Source of the DNA: Mermis nigrescens
Taxonomy: Eukaryota; Nematoda; Enoplea; Mermithida; Mermithidae
Direction of reading: 5' to 3'
Length of the DNA stretch: 64,000 nucleotides
Assembly (NCBI GenBank): GCA_036768485.1
Contig: JAVLUZ010000154.1
Span: 3,182,529-3,246,528 of the forward strand
The position numbers were made by a program, and so were the translations under genes. This document shows, one piece after another, positions 12,901 through 24,779 of this stretch (within the stretch, counting starts at the first letter, position 1; every line of letters starts with the position of its first letter). The notes beneath the pieces are model-generated. The model saw nothing but the letters and a program-made list of their open reading frames with translations, was not told the origin of the DNA and ran no database searches.

Positions 12901-15900
12901 TTGACCTTGCGCACCTATGTTACAGGCGATTATTACGATATTCATCAAAATAGGACTCTTGTTTTCAAAATTTTTGATCATAATCGTTCGATTAGGGCGG
13001 AAAAAGACCTACTGAATCAAAATCATTGGCAGGATTAGATTCGATTCTCTCCGCATAATAAATAAGTGCCCCGAAGAGCACAATGGCCAGAACGACGACG
13101 AAAACTAACAAAATCAACTCGTGCGCACTGGCCTTGAAAGTTTGCATTAAAATTTTCAAGCCGGACGAATGCTTGGCAAGCCTGAAAAGCCTCATGATCC
13201 GAATTATGCCTATGAATTGGACGCTGTCCACGTTTGACACGTCGACGTAAAAAGCGATGAGGTCAATGTAGGTCGAGACGGTTGCCATGGCATCGATGAC
13301 GTTGAGCGGTTCCTGGAGCAACACCAAGTTTCGGGCACGATTTTATATTACACGCAGTTTTCATGCTATATTTATTACATTTAATTTTATTTCTTTTTTG
13401 GTTTAGAAATACATCTATCAGGAGGAATGGCAGGATCCCATTACTCAAAGCTGATTGCACCCCATTCCACAAAGACCAAGAGTTTTTTACCCTCCTAATT
13501 ATCGACAAAGCGTTTTTAGACCATTTTTAGGTGTGTTTTGCCATTTCTGGTCAGAAATTGGAGGTCATTCATTAATCCCTCCCCCTAAAAATGGACGGCA
13601 ACCTCTCTCAATCCAAAATTCAAAGCAGTCGCATGTCTGAATTTCGCTGACCGTGGGAAGTTTGCAGACTTAGTGAGTTTTTTCGAAATCGTGTACACTA
13701 TCTGCTTTTTCTCATGCAATGAACCGTCAATGTACGCTGATAATCGTTACCATAGGTGCACAGCATGGCAGATCTAGAGGGGAGGTCAGCCGGTCTGGGA
13801 GGGTCAAAAATTGAGCTTTTTTGGGCCAAAATGATCTCAAAAACTGGTATAAGCGCTAATAGCGTTTAAACTACGTTATCACACCGGTTCTAGTTAATCT
13901 GAAGCACTTTTGAAGAATATTTTCAATTATCATCCGTTTTTGGCCTCCATTTTTCCTCATTTTCTCCACAAAATTTTTCATTTGTCCATTCTGGGGGGAG
14001 AGGGGTCAGGATCCCTCAACCCCTCTCCCACGTGCATGTTTAATCGTAACCGAAGTCAATCAATGAAATTCAACTAGATCTTAAATGTCTTATTAAACAT
14101 TCTATAGCCTGGCTAAGAAAAAGGTTTTGAACAAAATATGTTTGGCTTTTCCAACTTTCCATAAAATCGAAATATATACGTATTTTGTAATATTGTTTGT
14201 AATAATTAGTTGTAATAATTAATTTGTCTCTGTGATATCCGTTTTTGTAGATATTTTATGATCTCAATTTTTTTTAATAAACGATTTAGAAAAAATCTTT
14301 GCACGTTGAAAAATTGAAGTTTGCACGCAAGCATACATACAAACCCATGTAATATAATTAATTCCGGTGCTCTCTCGATGTACTGTTTAAGGTTACTAAG
14401 CAATATGGTGTTAGAACGTGGAAAACCTAGGTATTCAAAAAAATCAATCAAAATTAGTATTACATGGTTAAATATTACTTTACTAAATATTATGAAACTA
14501 AATGACATTCTCCTAATTATTATTGAATAATACAAAATTTCGGTTGGCTAGTACCAACTTAACAACGGGGGCGCGCCTCCTATTTTTTGGCCGAAAACGA
14601 CAAAAACACTCTAATACGGCCTGAAAGAGCAAGCTCATAACCAGAAGTCGATAGGAGGGAGAGAAGCATACATGGGCAAAAAACCAAATCCTGGGCGGGT
14701 CCGATGGGGTAAATTTGTCAAAAATAGTGCAAGGTATTCAATTCTGGGGGTCTTTTGATTCGGGGGCGGGAGTTCGCCGGATTCTGGGGAACGTTTAGAC
14801 ATCCCTCCATCAGACCTACCCCCTCCCCCACACTCACGTGTGGGGAGAAGGATCGAGAATGGGAAAGGTCAACTTTGTATAGAGATCCTAGGCCCACTGT
14901 TTGTCTGCCGATAACCAATCACCTTAACAAATAACACTTTATCGGGGCAAAATAAAAATCGCACGGTGATTTCGAACGTGAACCAAATAGTGCAAATGAT
15001 GTCGATGTACAAAAGGGCCGGTTCGGAAACGGCCCGCTCTTTGCGGATCACCAAATAATGACGACCCGAGTGTGATTGAGTGCCGTTAAAATTTTCGACC
15101 GTGCTCAAATGCGGTATAAGAAAATTTGGCTGCGTTTTCAAACAAAATATCATCGTCGACAGGAATATGAAAAATACGGCTACCGTAGAAATGCCCTGAA
15201 AATCAGTAATTTAGACAAATTTAATGGAGAATTATTGAAAATTGGTTAGTACCGAAGAATCGAAATTAAAAAAATTATAATTAAAAGTTAGGAGTAAAGC
15301 GATTTAAAAAAAATTAGATTGAGTTAAACCTTAAGCTTGAGATCGAATAACTTGGACTAAATAAATGAAACATCAAAATCAAAAACTAAAGGATTATAGC
15401 AGCGTAATTCGACGGACTACTAAATCTATTCGTAATAATTCGTTTTTTCTGTAATTTGCATCTAATAAATTGAAAATCAGTCTAAATGCTAACTACTGGA
15501 ATTAAAAATCATAAAATGTGATAAATGTATGTAAAATTGCGCATAAAACATCTAAATAATCACTACTTAAAATGAAACTTCAAAATTAGATTCAAAAATT
15601 TACACTACTAAATAATACAATATTTGAATTTTTGAATAATAAAAAATTTCTTAAAAGATGACAGAAAAATTATTTAATTGTATTTTCGACACATTCTATT
15701 GCAGCTAAAAAATCGTTTTATGGGCGATTCAAGCCGTTTTCTTTACAATTTTCGACTTTGCCGAGAAAAAAAATTTATTTTCAAGCAGAACACACCTTGA
15801 AAGACAGATATTTTTTCTGCTTAACATGATCTTTCCTCCGAATCCCCGCCTGATTTTCAATAATAAAAAAATTCAGAAATTTGCCAATTTTTGATAAATT

Positions 15901-18900
15901 CTACATTCATCAAAGTTGTTTTTGTTTCGTCCTCAATCACGTGCATTGTTTTTTAGACCTTAACCTTGTTAACATGGATTCATTAGACTTTTGGCCTTAT
16001 GCCTACTTCTTAATGTCAAAAAATGTTCTAAAAATTAAAATGTTCCAAAAAATTCAATATGTTGTTTCGAGCAACTTCGGCTTGGATTTGTTCACTGCGA
16101 ATTATCAGCAAACCTGCAAAAGAAAAGTCTAGACCTCAAAATGAAAAGACTTTTCGCAAAAGTAAGGCAAAATGATGGCCGATAATGAATGAAAACTAAA
16201 CATTCTCGGCAAAATGCTCAAAATTTACTAGAAATTGCAAATCGACGAGTTTTTACCTTATTTTAGCATTTATATTAATTTTTAAGACCATTTGGCTATA
16301 AAGCCTTCTGAATGATATGCCAGATCGACTGACTTCCAACCAAACCGGCCACTCTGTCCATGCAGTCAAATAATGTTTGAGAGACAAGCTTTATTGCGGA
16401 GTGATATTAAATCTTTTTTTGATTTAAAAGGTAAGCAAAAAGTGCGTTTTTCCGATTTAATCATCTCGTTTAAGTCAAATTATGCGTCTCAATGTTCAAC
16501 ACTTGTCAGGAAGTTTCGCCTGGTTCCGTGATCAAGTGACAATAAATAATAATAATAGAAAGCGATTTTAAACATAATTTTACTACCAATCATAAATAAA
16601 ACGAGAAATTTTTAAATGGCTGAACGCTTCGCTTATTCATCTTTCATACTGAATCATAAACAGTGGGATAGAGAATAGTTTTTATTTTTTCCTTATTATC
16701 GCCAGTCTGAGACAACTTTGGTCTTGCCATTTATCTAAGCCCATAAAATCAACATAAGACACGCCAACTGCTTAGTTTTATCTCTGATAAAAGTTATGAC
16801 TTCTAATAATCATAACTTTTCTCATAACATCAAGGTATTTAACGACGTTATTAAACATTTTTTACGATCCGAAATTGAATAAAGATTGCTTCTAGTTAAG
16901 CTTTTTATGAGCAAATGATAGACTGAGCTTCGCCTAAAATGTTATCGAGTCGAACATATCAAAAATTTATATATGAATGATTCAGATTTGTCGACAGTTT
17001 CCCAAATATAACTTTAAATGATATGTGCGGCAAAGATAAAGAAAATCGAGCAGGATTTGTTTTACGAATTAAATCAATTTGGATAAGAAATGTGATAACC
17101 TTAATTTTTCAAGCATTCTAAAGTTTATGAAAAATGTGTCGTCTTACTAAAGATAATCATACTTTAACATGGAATTGAAATAAGTCAAATGGTAGGCGTT
17201 GGCCCTTTTTTCTAAAAAGCATTTTTTGCTGTAAATATCGTGTTTGATTCGTTAAATCTTTAATATTTTTAAATTTAATTATGTGTGGCTTAGCATAAAA
17301 AATTAACACCCTATTAGTGTACTGTCCGAAATTTCGTAATACGATATGATCATTTGCCATTATGATATAGTAAGAGATAATTAATCATAATAAACAATAA
17401 ATAATATATAATAAATAAAATAACTGGCTAATAGGAAACGGCATATTCGGAAATTTGTAGCTCTGATTACTCGGGCCGCTGACGATGACCAGGGTTGCTC
17501 GAATAGCATCCAAACTTTTGGCTTCCAGTTTTGCCACCAATTTAGACTATTTGAAGTAAAATCGTCCTCCCAACCAAATTTTACGGCTAATTCTTCATCA
17601 GTGAATTGCCTGTTGTCGAGACTTTCTATCACGGCCAGAGTTTCTTGAGTGTTTCTTAGAAAGTAAAAATATAAACCACCGAATATTAAAGCGTTTTAAG
17701 CGACTATATGGATCAAAAGTATAGATTTTTTCGAAGCATCGTGTCTTATTGCCATTTTTTGATTGAAATTTCAAGCGACGCTAAATTTAGACTCAAATAT
17801 CGCAAATTTTCGACGCTTTGCTCCATATGCCGACGTTTTGACTATATTTTGTTTAATTTACTCATTTTGTTCGAATTTGTTTACGTTTTTATAATTTAGA
17901 TGGAATTAGCATCGTTCGAAACGTCGAAAACGAGTCTTTTGACGTGTTACTGTGGTTTTTGAGACCAGAAAAGGCATTTCGAAAATTTTTCATAGATAAA
18001 CTCCAGAATTCTCATGCTGGACATGTATACTGACCTCCAGAGAATTTCCTTGTTGTACATTTTATATGCTCTAAAATATCAAAAAGATATTAAAACACAT
18101 CGTAAGCTAATTATTTCGATCTAACAAAGAAAAGGATGCCAGTTAGATTACTATCTTCCTCAGTGGCGTGCATACCTGGTGGTGGGGGTTTGGGGGTATG
18201 CATCCCCCAGAAACCACAAAAAGCCCCTCAGAATTCACTTTTTAAAATTTTTTGTTTTTTCTCCGAAAGTTTTTGATGCCAATGGATAGTGCTCGATAAG
18301 AAACGTTGAAAAATGGTGTTTTTTTGCCATACGACCATTTTTAAGGATATTTTTTGACCTTTGAAAAAATCTTGTACCCTCAGAACTTTTGTGCCGCCCA
18401 CCTATTGTGGCGTAAGTGTTCGGCGATATATGGTACCTGTGTTGTGTATATGTCATCCAGCAGCATGGCTCGACCTGGTTCGAGTCCAGACCCCAAAACT
18501 CTAATTCCTCTTCGAACAGAGGACCGCAAACGTTTAATGGATAATGCAATTTACCTGTCGAACGAGTAAACAGAAATAAATCTTCTTGCATATTTTTCCT
18601 CAACTAATGTTTTATGACGCTTGGTTGTATAATTACAAATTTTTTTACATAAAAATAACAAAGGACCGATTAAAATATTACAATATCTTTATTAACTAAT
18701 TCGTCATTATATTTAGTTTTTAGTTTTTATATTTTACATATTTCATGTAGTTTAAATAAATTTCATATATTTTTTCGATTTGTTTCTCGAAGAGTCTTGA
18801 CTGTTTGGCTGTTTCTATTTTATTCAGCTTATAAACAAGTAAATTATTCTCCCGTCCCAACATCGACTTTATAATTTGTTCTATTTTTATTAGATTTCTT

Positions 18901-21900
18901 TTATTTATTTTTTAGACCATTATAACACTTCAACAGTCATTGACATACAGTCAGTCAATTTTGTCAATTTTATCAAACCAGACGATGTTAATGCGTGTCA
19001 AAGTCATGTAGAGCAAATCCAGTCAATTTAGGTCGTTAATTAATATTTACCTCAAGTTAATTGAATCGATCGATTAAATTTTTAATTTTTCTGGTGTATG
19101 TATTTTACTAGTAATCGGTGTGGTATATAAAATCTTCCAAAATGCTCCAATACAATTTTTAGAAATTCTAACGAAAATGTTTTGATTTTTTTTGAAATTC
19201 TGACGGAAAGTTTTTCTCTCGTTCTCATATTCTTTTTACATTTATTTTTCTTCAAAATAAGCCCGATTACTTCAACCTTTACATCAAAGAGATTCTAACG
19301 GTCAAGTTAATTATCGCGACCCCTAACATATGTCTCCCCCTACAGCTATAACTGGACACTTCTGTATTGTAAGAATTTTTTAAAAGACAGATAATCAAAA
19401 TAATATTTGGTTACCTTCTTTTTACACTTTTTTCCGAATAATAAAGAGCGTATAAAGTTTTACATGGTAACGTTATAACATATGGTTTTTTTAAATTTTG
19501 TTGGTCGTTGAACCTAGCCACCTCAGATTCGCATTCTGTTTAGTCTGTTTTTTTTAAATGTAGGAAATGTTTTAGTCCCGATGGCACTTTTTTATGTTTT
19601 TGAAAAGTGACTTATTACCAGAGTGGCAGTGTGAGGAGTGTCAAGGATCTGACGGTGAAAAAACACATTTTAACCCCTCTTTTGTCTGCCAACAACTCCG
19701 ATTATGAGTCCCGAGAAATTCTATTTAGCAGAAATGTACTACGACTCAAGGGCTAATTTTGGCTTACCAGCAAACTTTTTTACACTCAATGCGGACTCAT
19801 ACATAGGAGTTTAAACTTTATACTCTAGTACGTGGTGTAAAAAACTGGTCTTGTCTCAAATATACCTGCCAACTTCTCCAGTTATAAATCAGGACAGTTT
19901 AATAGAGTAAAAATAAAGTATATTTTAAGGGCTATACGTTGCAGCAAACCGCGTTTAAAAAACTCAAAATTGAGATACTTCTGGGGTGTAAAGTTTGAAA
20001 TCGGGGGTGTAAAATAGGGCGAAAAAACACGTTTTTTAACCCTTTTTTGATTGGTCCATATCTCAAATAGGATGCGGAACAGAAGTTCTTCACACACAAA
20101 CGTACTACAATTCAAAAATTAAAATCTAGCCCAAGCCGAATTTATTTACACTCAATAGGGAGTTGGGTTCTGATTTTCAAAGTTTACAATATGGTGGATA
20201 GCGGAAAAATAAGTGTTGGTTCGTTTTTTGATCGCCAATTTCTCCCTTTAGAAGGCAGGATAAGTCGAATAAAATAAAAATAAAGAACTATTTAAGAGGG
20301 ACACGTCACAGCAAATTGTGTTTATTTATATCAATATTGAGTTTTTTCGGGAAGTGTAAAGTCAAAATTTAAGGTTGTTAAACGTGTTTTGGTCTTGGTT
20401 TTTCTGCCAACTTCTCCAATAATGAGTCTAGACAGTTTTTTACACTTTATACTATTGTAAAGTTCTTTACATCTGATTGTCTTCTGATCATTGTGGAGAC
20501 TTAATTTTCTCATAATTATTGATCGTAATATAAGAGTAATATCAGAATAACGAATCCGACTTAAATCTTCTCTACACTCCTTGGTTATGTAAAGTTTACA
20601 TTGAAAATCAACTTTAGTTCTAGAGCGTTGTAAAAGCTTAATTTTTTGCAAAATGTTCTATGTAATGTCAGAATTACGAATCTGAATATTAGTTTTCTTA
20701 ACACTCAGTAGTTATGTAAAGTTTACGCTATTCATTTATTGTCGATATTTAAACTTTACACTACAAATTTATTTTACTTCCAGAGCGTTGCAAAACTTAA
20801 ATATTTCAAGAATATCTTCCGTAAGGTAAGACTTACGAATCTGACTGTGTGTTTTCTTTACACCCAGTAGTTGTGTAAAGTTTACACTAAAATTTAACTT
20901 TGGGTTCAGAGCGTTGCAAAAGTTAAAGTTTTTCAAAATGTTCCAAGTATGGTAAGGATTATGAGTTTAAAATCAGAATGTAAGTATCCTTTGTCCGCAG
21001 TAGTTGCGTAAAGCTTACGCTGAAAACATTTGATCTGTTCAAATTAGGTAAGGTTGGCTTGTTTAAAAAAAATAGTGCTGATGTTCAGACAATATTGTCT
21101 TTCGCGTCCTTTGACTGCTGTCATTATTGTGTCATGTTACTGTATGTATTTCCTGACTGATTTACATAAATCATGCTAATTAAAAGTAGTATCAGCAAAG
21201 AAAAATGCTCCGATGGAACAAAAAGGACGAATTTGCATGGAATTACGGGACTATGGAAGAGTAACCTATGTATGCCTGGGAATGTTGTAAGAATCCACTA
21301 AAAATTAGATGTCCGCTAAAAAACGCAGAAAATCGAAGTACATTGTGCGGCTTCTGCAAAAAGAGTGCCTTCACAAAACATTTTCAGCTCAGAAAAAGAG
21401 ATAATAAGATAGTTTCGACGTGATTTAATAATTGATTTAGTTTCTTATCAATATCAGATTTCTCTTTCGTTACATAACCAATATTTACCCAATCGTCAAT
21501 GGCTTTATCACAACATCTTGTCAATTGCTGCCCCATAGCAGTGCATGCCATGCTAGCGGAAGAATGCACATTACGTCGCTTTTTGATTAGTGATCGCTTC
21601 TTTTCTGGGAATAAGCTCTTCATCTTATATTGTAAGGTGGGAGGAGCAACTCCAATCTGCAGGCCGCAGAATATACTTCGATTTTCTGCATTTTATAGCG
21701 GAAGTCTAATTTTTAGTAGATTTTCACAACTTCTACTCTTCCCTGGTCCCTTCCTTTTATGTCTTTAATGATGCGTAATTCCAGGTATATTCGCCCTTTT
21801 TGTTCCATCGGAGCATTTTTCTTTGCTATTAGTTTCAATCCTCAGTATTTTAATTTCAAAAAAATCATGTTACTATAGAGCATTAAATACTGGCAACTAG

Positions 21901-23854
21901 TACCATTAGTTTTTTGTTAAGCAAAAAAATTGTTCGTTTAGCTTTAGAGTGTGGATGGTAAACAAAGTCTAAATATCGGTAGATCAGAGACATACTTTAG
22001 TTGAGTAATGTTAAAAATCTTAAAATTTGCTTTCCCGAGAAAAAAATTAAAAGAAATTAATCCATTTATATTTAGAAAACTGAATTTTAATGAAAAAAAT
22101 CGGATAATTTGATATCGAGTTGTATATTACAATTTATGCGATTTCCGAAAATATTACAGTCATTCCAAGAAAATCGACTTCAGTAAATTTTTCCTCATCT
22201 GTCATCGAAAATATTTCGGAAATATATGCTAATAATATTTAGAAAAATATAAGTTATTTGAAATGCACACAAAAATCAGAAAATAAAAATCAAATAATTA
22301 CAGTGAAATTGGGAAGTATAAAATGGCAATAAAATAATGCATGAATAAAGTAAAATAAAATATATATCACTAGAAAAGTATGACTTTTCAAAACGATCCG
22401 ATTACTTCACTTAAGACCGAAATTTTCAAAAATTTTACTGTGTCAGTGGTGCACAGCGTGACTAGTCTGGGCTGAGTCAGACAGCTTTTCTTAAACTAAA
22501 TTGAACTTAAAAATCGCTATAAACGTTACATTAACATAAAATCGCTCTAATTGACAAGTTTTAGTTAATTTTAAACTTATTTGCTAGAGAGCTATTTTGT
22601 TTTTTTCGAGGGTCAAGCAAGATTCAAAAGTAAACACGCGCGTAGGAGGGTTAATGGGTCTTGATAGACGCTCAGAATTAAAGGTAGGAAAATTTTTGAA
22701 AAGCTAAGCAAAATGACGACGAAGAATTAAAGAAAATGAAAATTTTCCGTAAAAAAGCTTTAAATTGATAAGCGAAGATTAACATAGTTTTCTACTTATT
22801 TTGCATTTATATTAATTTTTGAGGCCATTTATTTGGCTCAAAAAATGCTCTAACCATAATAGATGCACAGCATGGTCGGTTTCGGAAAAAATGAAACAAA
22901 ATTCTAAAATAGCTCAAAATATTTTAATCAACAGTGTTTGACGAATAAAAACTTTTTCGATTTTCACTCGTTTTCCGCATTCATTTTGCCCATTTTTTCA
23001 CGAATTTTCCACTTAATTATTCTAGGGGAGTGTCTAGAATCTTAACCCCAAGCCCTTCTCCCCACACGCCTGTCTGCTTCCAGCTCATCTTCCCACCCAT
23101 ATGTTTGCCAACGGCGACCCCACGCACGTAGGTGGCCTTCTGAATTGGGAGGGGAGTTAAATTTTGAAGTCAGATATCTCAACAACTACGTGTCGAGAGC
23201 CAAAAATAATAGTTTTTTATAGCGTTTTCGGCTAACTCTACACACTGGAGAAGGAACATTTTCAAAATTTAAAAAACTGTGACTTGATTTAAATCATATT
23301 CGCAAAATACGTTGTTTAAAATAAGCAAATGATTTCCAATTATTTGACTCACTGAAAAGTTGTTGATTGTTTCGTAACAAACAACAGATTTGGCGCGAAG
23401 CGCCCGAAAATTTTGGGCTTTATAGTTTAGAAGTGTGCTTGGATCTATTCTGGCGGTCTTTCAATCGCGCTATTCGTATTTCCAAAATTCCGGCTAGGGG
23501 ACTAAGTCCCTCCCTTATACCTCCCGACTACGTGCCTGGGCGACCGTTTCCGGATTATTGCGTTTTATTCCGGACCGCGCTCTAATCGCTCTATTACGCG
23601 TTTTCGTTTCTATTTTTAGAAAACGCACATATTATTATGTGTGTGAGTTACTCGCCTGTTCTGTAGTAATTAAGAACCTGCGAAAAAACGTCCGGATGTC
23701 GATCGAAGAAATATTCGCGTAGAACCGGGTCGTAATTTACTAAATTTTCCGTCAATTTCGATAATCTCGTCGCCGGAATTTTCTTCAATACGTGTTTATA
23801 AGTTTCGTGTCGAACGCCGCCCACATTCAGAATGACGCGATTTTCCAAATCCAT
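9700..23854 (-). CDS. Shaw: Shaw-type (Kv3 family) voltage-gated K+ channel, 8 coding exons
   Basis: Pore-forming alpha subunit of a tetrameric delayed-rectifier-type K+ channel of the plasma membrane, orthologous in character to Drosophila Shaw and nematode EGL-36. Coding exons on the minus strand are 23656-23854, 18437-18554, 17471-17654, 14923-15195, 13013-13312, 11672-11699, 11590-11607 and 9700-9953. They total 1374 nt, giving 457 residues plus stop with all phases agreeing. T1 tetramerisation domain is about residues 1-105 with the HX5CX20CC zinc motif (H70, C76, C97, C98). S1 is about 168-187, a glycosylation sequon is at N204, S2 227-247, S3 263-279. S4 is about 289-308 with R296, R299, R302, K305. 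S5 is 323-346, the filter TMSTIGYGD is 369-377, and S6 carries PMP at 403-405. The ATG at 23854 has an in-frame TAA two codons upstream. Drosophila Shaw is slightly longer, mainly at the C-terminus. The last exon may stop at 9700 or splice on from a weak gtgaat donor. Family call is near certain; exact C-terminus is not. Confidence 0.95.
10730..11035. mobile_element. GC-richer MITE block in Shaw intron 7
   Basis: Contains CCAGAAACTTAGTAAAAAGG, ACCAGTTTTTGAGGTCATTT and GACCAGCTAACCCTTCCC, the core of the second MITE family. A second GC-rich block follows at 11040-11240. Confidence 0.5.
11590..11607 (-). CDS. Shaw: Shaw exon 7: 18-nt microexon, selectivity filter
   Basis: Encodes the rest of Val368, then TMSTI and the first base of Gly374. 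Exon 8 completes the filter as GYGD. Acceptor AATTTTTCAG and donor GTAAGC are strong and both phases (1 and 1) fit. The Ser in TMSTIGYGD replaces the Thr of the usual Kv TMTTVGYGD; TMST also occurs in Slo channels, so it is compatible with K+ selectivity. Confidence 0.9.
11608..11671 (-). other. 64-nt intron between the two Shaw microexons
   Basis: GTAAGC at the 5' end and TTTTTCAG at the 3' end. All other introns of this gene run from 782 nt to 5.1 kb, so this one is an outlier that has escaped repeat insertion. Confidence 0.88.
11672..11699 (-). CDS. Shaw: Shaw exon 6: 28-nt microexon, pore helix
   Basis: Found by looking for the missing pore between exons 5 and 8. It encodes IPHGLWWAI and the first base of a Val codon, aligning with IPLGLWWAL of Drosophila Shaw. 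Acceptor TGTATTTTAG and donor GTAAGC are both strong. Starts in phase 0 and ends in phase 1. Only 64 nt of intron separate it from exon 7. Too short for ordinary ORF calling. Confidence 0.9.
12530..12860 (+). repeat. Degenerate ~30-35 bp tandem repeat in Shaw intron 5
   Basis: Repeated phrases such as GGCTATATAGCTATTTT and GAGCTCAAAAA or GAGTCCAAAAA at roughly 30-35 bp spacing, about nine copies. Confidence 0.7.
13013..13312 (-). CDS. Shaw: Shaw exon 5: S3, S4 and S5
   Basis: 300 nt, 100 residues (259-358). Holds S3 ([14 protein letters not shown]), voltage sensor S4 ([16 protein letters not shown], four basic residues at three-residue spacing as in Drosophila Shaw), the S4-S5 linker and S5 ([17 protein letters not shown]), ending [16 protein letters not shown]. 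Acceptor GCTCCAG, donor TCA followed by GTAGGT, phase 0. Confidence 0.96.
13751..14042. mobile_element. MITE in Shaw intron 4 (second family)
   Basis: Starts CATAGGTGCACAGCATGG, carries GTCAGCCGGTCTGGGAGGG and CTCAAAAACTGGTATAAGCG, and ends near CACGTGCATG. Flanked by ATCGTTAC and ATCGTAAC (13743-13750, 14043-14050), a near-perfect 8-bp duplication. Confidence 0.65.
14923..15195 (-). CDS. Shaw: Shaw exon 4: S1 and S2
   Basis: 273 nt, 91 residues (168-258). S1 starts right at the exon border ([11 protein letters not shown]). An extracellular loop follows with an NGT glycosylation sequon, then S2 with the conserved [10 protein letters not shown] whose Phe and Glu form the charge-transfer site in Kv channels. 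Acceptor ATTTTCAG, donor AAG followed by GTGATT, phase 0 at both ends. Confidence 0.95.
17471..17654 (-). CDS. Shaw: Shaw exon 3: T1-S1 linker
   Basis: 184 nt, residues Arg106 (last base) to Arg167. It reads [13 protein letters not shown], then [22 protein letters not shown] and SSSAAR, matching the Shaw/Kv3 linker between T1 and S1. The exon starts after CTAAG and ends before GTAATC in phase 0. Confidence 0.93.
18171..18406 (+). mobile_element. MITE (about 255-bp family) in Shaw intron 2
   Basis: Family marks: GTATGCA plus G/C-rich start, a core with AATGGATAGTGCTCGAT, AAACGTTGAAAAATGGTG and CCATACNACCATTTTTA, and a GCCCACCTAT end. Flanked by GTGGCGTG (18163-18170) and GTGGCGTA (18407-18414), a one-mismatch 8-bp target duplication of hAT type. 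Confidence 0.75.
18437..18554 (-). CDS. Shaw: Shaw exon 2: T1 zinc-binding half
   Basis: 118 nt, residues Gly67 (last two bases) to Arg106 (first two bases). It contains the H of the zinc motif, then C six residues on, and the CC pair 21 residues after that, followed by WMTYTQHR. Acceptor is TTCGACAG, donor is CACAG followed by GTACC. A MITE with target duplication ends in the intron 22 nt beyond the donor GT end. Confidence 0.93.
19310..21191 (+). repeat. Composite repeat copy B, in Shaw intron 1
   Basis: Starts within the 5' module (CCCCTAACATATGTCTCCCC and AGCTATAACTGG), lacking the first bases of copy A. Satellite-like units run from about 20440 to 21010 with the shared GTCAGGATTACGAATCTGAC-type motif, followed by the same closing block. 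It lies opposite to the direction of Shaw transcription. Confidence 0.8.
21192..21830 (+). repeat. Foldback unit attached to composite copy B
   Basis: Left arm has GCAAAGAAAAATGC and GCTCCGATGGAACAAAAAGG; right arm is the inverse with GTTCCATCGGAGC and TTTCTTTGC. Inner arms carry CGAAGTA / TACTTCG and the CTGCGGCC / GGCCGCAG type blocks. Confidence 0.78.
23656..23854 (-). CDS. Shaw: Shaw exon 1: start and most of T1 domain
   Basis: Encodes residues 1-66 plus the first base of Gly67. The N-terminus has the VILNVGG and RHETYK signatures, then IPATRL, YFFDRHP and VLNYYRT, all typical of Shaw T1. The open frame runs on into GC GAG TAA, so a naive donor would be the GT at 23651. That donor gives a stop at the next exon. 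Only a GC donor at 23655-23654 (ACAG then GCGAGT) joins in frame to exon 2 and restores Gly-Lys-Leu-His. A possible splice acceptor (AAATTAG) lies 10 nt upstream of the ATG, so a 5' UTR exon or trans-spliced leader is possible. Confidence 0.93.
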
Positions 23855-24779
23855 ACTTTAGTAGCTAATTTTTTCAAAATAATTGTTTAATCCTATGATC
23901 GCTAAAGCCGTCTTACTGTAAGCGCTACCTTTACATTATTATTTCGAATCGTAAATTATATGCAAATGAGGGCATTATTCTGAAAATTAGGATTAAAAAA
24001 GATTACGTGGCGTAGATTCGGCGTAAATATCTCGGATGCGAACGCGATAATTGCGGGTTGACCCAACTGTTGATTATTAATTTACGCCATAATAAGCGCG
24101 AATATGAACTGAACAAACCATTCGTGGATGTTTTCTTAAATTTAATGTCGGGCTTACTGTAAAAATTATAGTTTGCAAAAAAGGACAATTTCCCTAGCAT
24201 AACGCAAGATTTTTGCAATTTTTCTATTAGTCTGAGAAAAAATGAGGCAAAAGGGACAAAGCTTATTGTATGAATGTCTGTAAGAGTACAACGTAGTCTT
24301 TATACATATATTGACATGTATAAAAATATTGCAATGGTTTATTTATTACATTTTTATGTGTAGCGATGCATTCTCAAGTAATACAAAAGTCGGGGAAATG
24401 TAATATTGATAAAGCTACGTCAGGAATAAAGAAAGAATTTCGATAGGTTAACCCCTTCCTTCTTTTCATTGATGGTTTATGGTAGCAAACATTATAAAAT
24501 AATGGACCCCCAAAATCCAATAGACCCCCTCCTATCAAAATCCGTAGCCCCAGGTTTAAATTTTTGGCATATTTTAGACAAGAGAAACCATAAAAATCGA
24601 ATAATTGGCTTTCAAGATTATTTCGCGCTTTTTTGTTGTTCGTAATCGTTGATCTCCTAAAAAATTATAATTTCAATCAACTTCATTTGCTTTAAAATTT
24701 TAATCTCTCCTAATTGATATTTTCCAATACTTGAAAATATAATAAAATCGCCATATTTGGCCTTTTAATTAATAAATTT

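Larger units (their letters stand above)
18555..23655 (-). other. Shaw intron 1 (5.1 kb, GC-AG), repeat-filled
   Basis: Bounded by GCGAGT at the 5' end and TTCGACAG at the 3' end. It contains a full composite repeat with its foldback (19310-21830), a GC-rich MITE-like block at about 22640-23110, and a CpG-richer stretch 23380-23600. The part at 18600-19300 is AT-rich with nothing recognised. Confidence 0.8.

Noticed and set aside
18475..18495. GGTTCGAGTCC, like a tRNA B-box, on the plus strand
   Set aside because: It lies within the reverse complement of Shaw exon 2 and has no A-box, acceptor stem or cloverleaf around it.
18235..18603. 122-codon frame as a separate gene
   Set aside because: Only its middle (18437-18554) is real, as Shaw exon 2; its 3' part reads into an intronic MITE and its first codons are intron 1.
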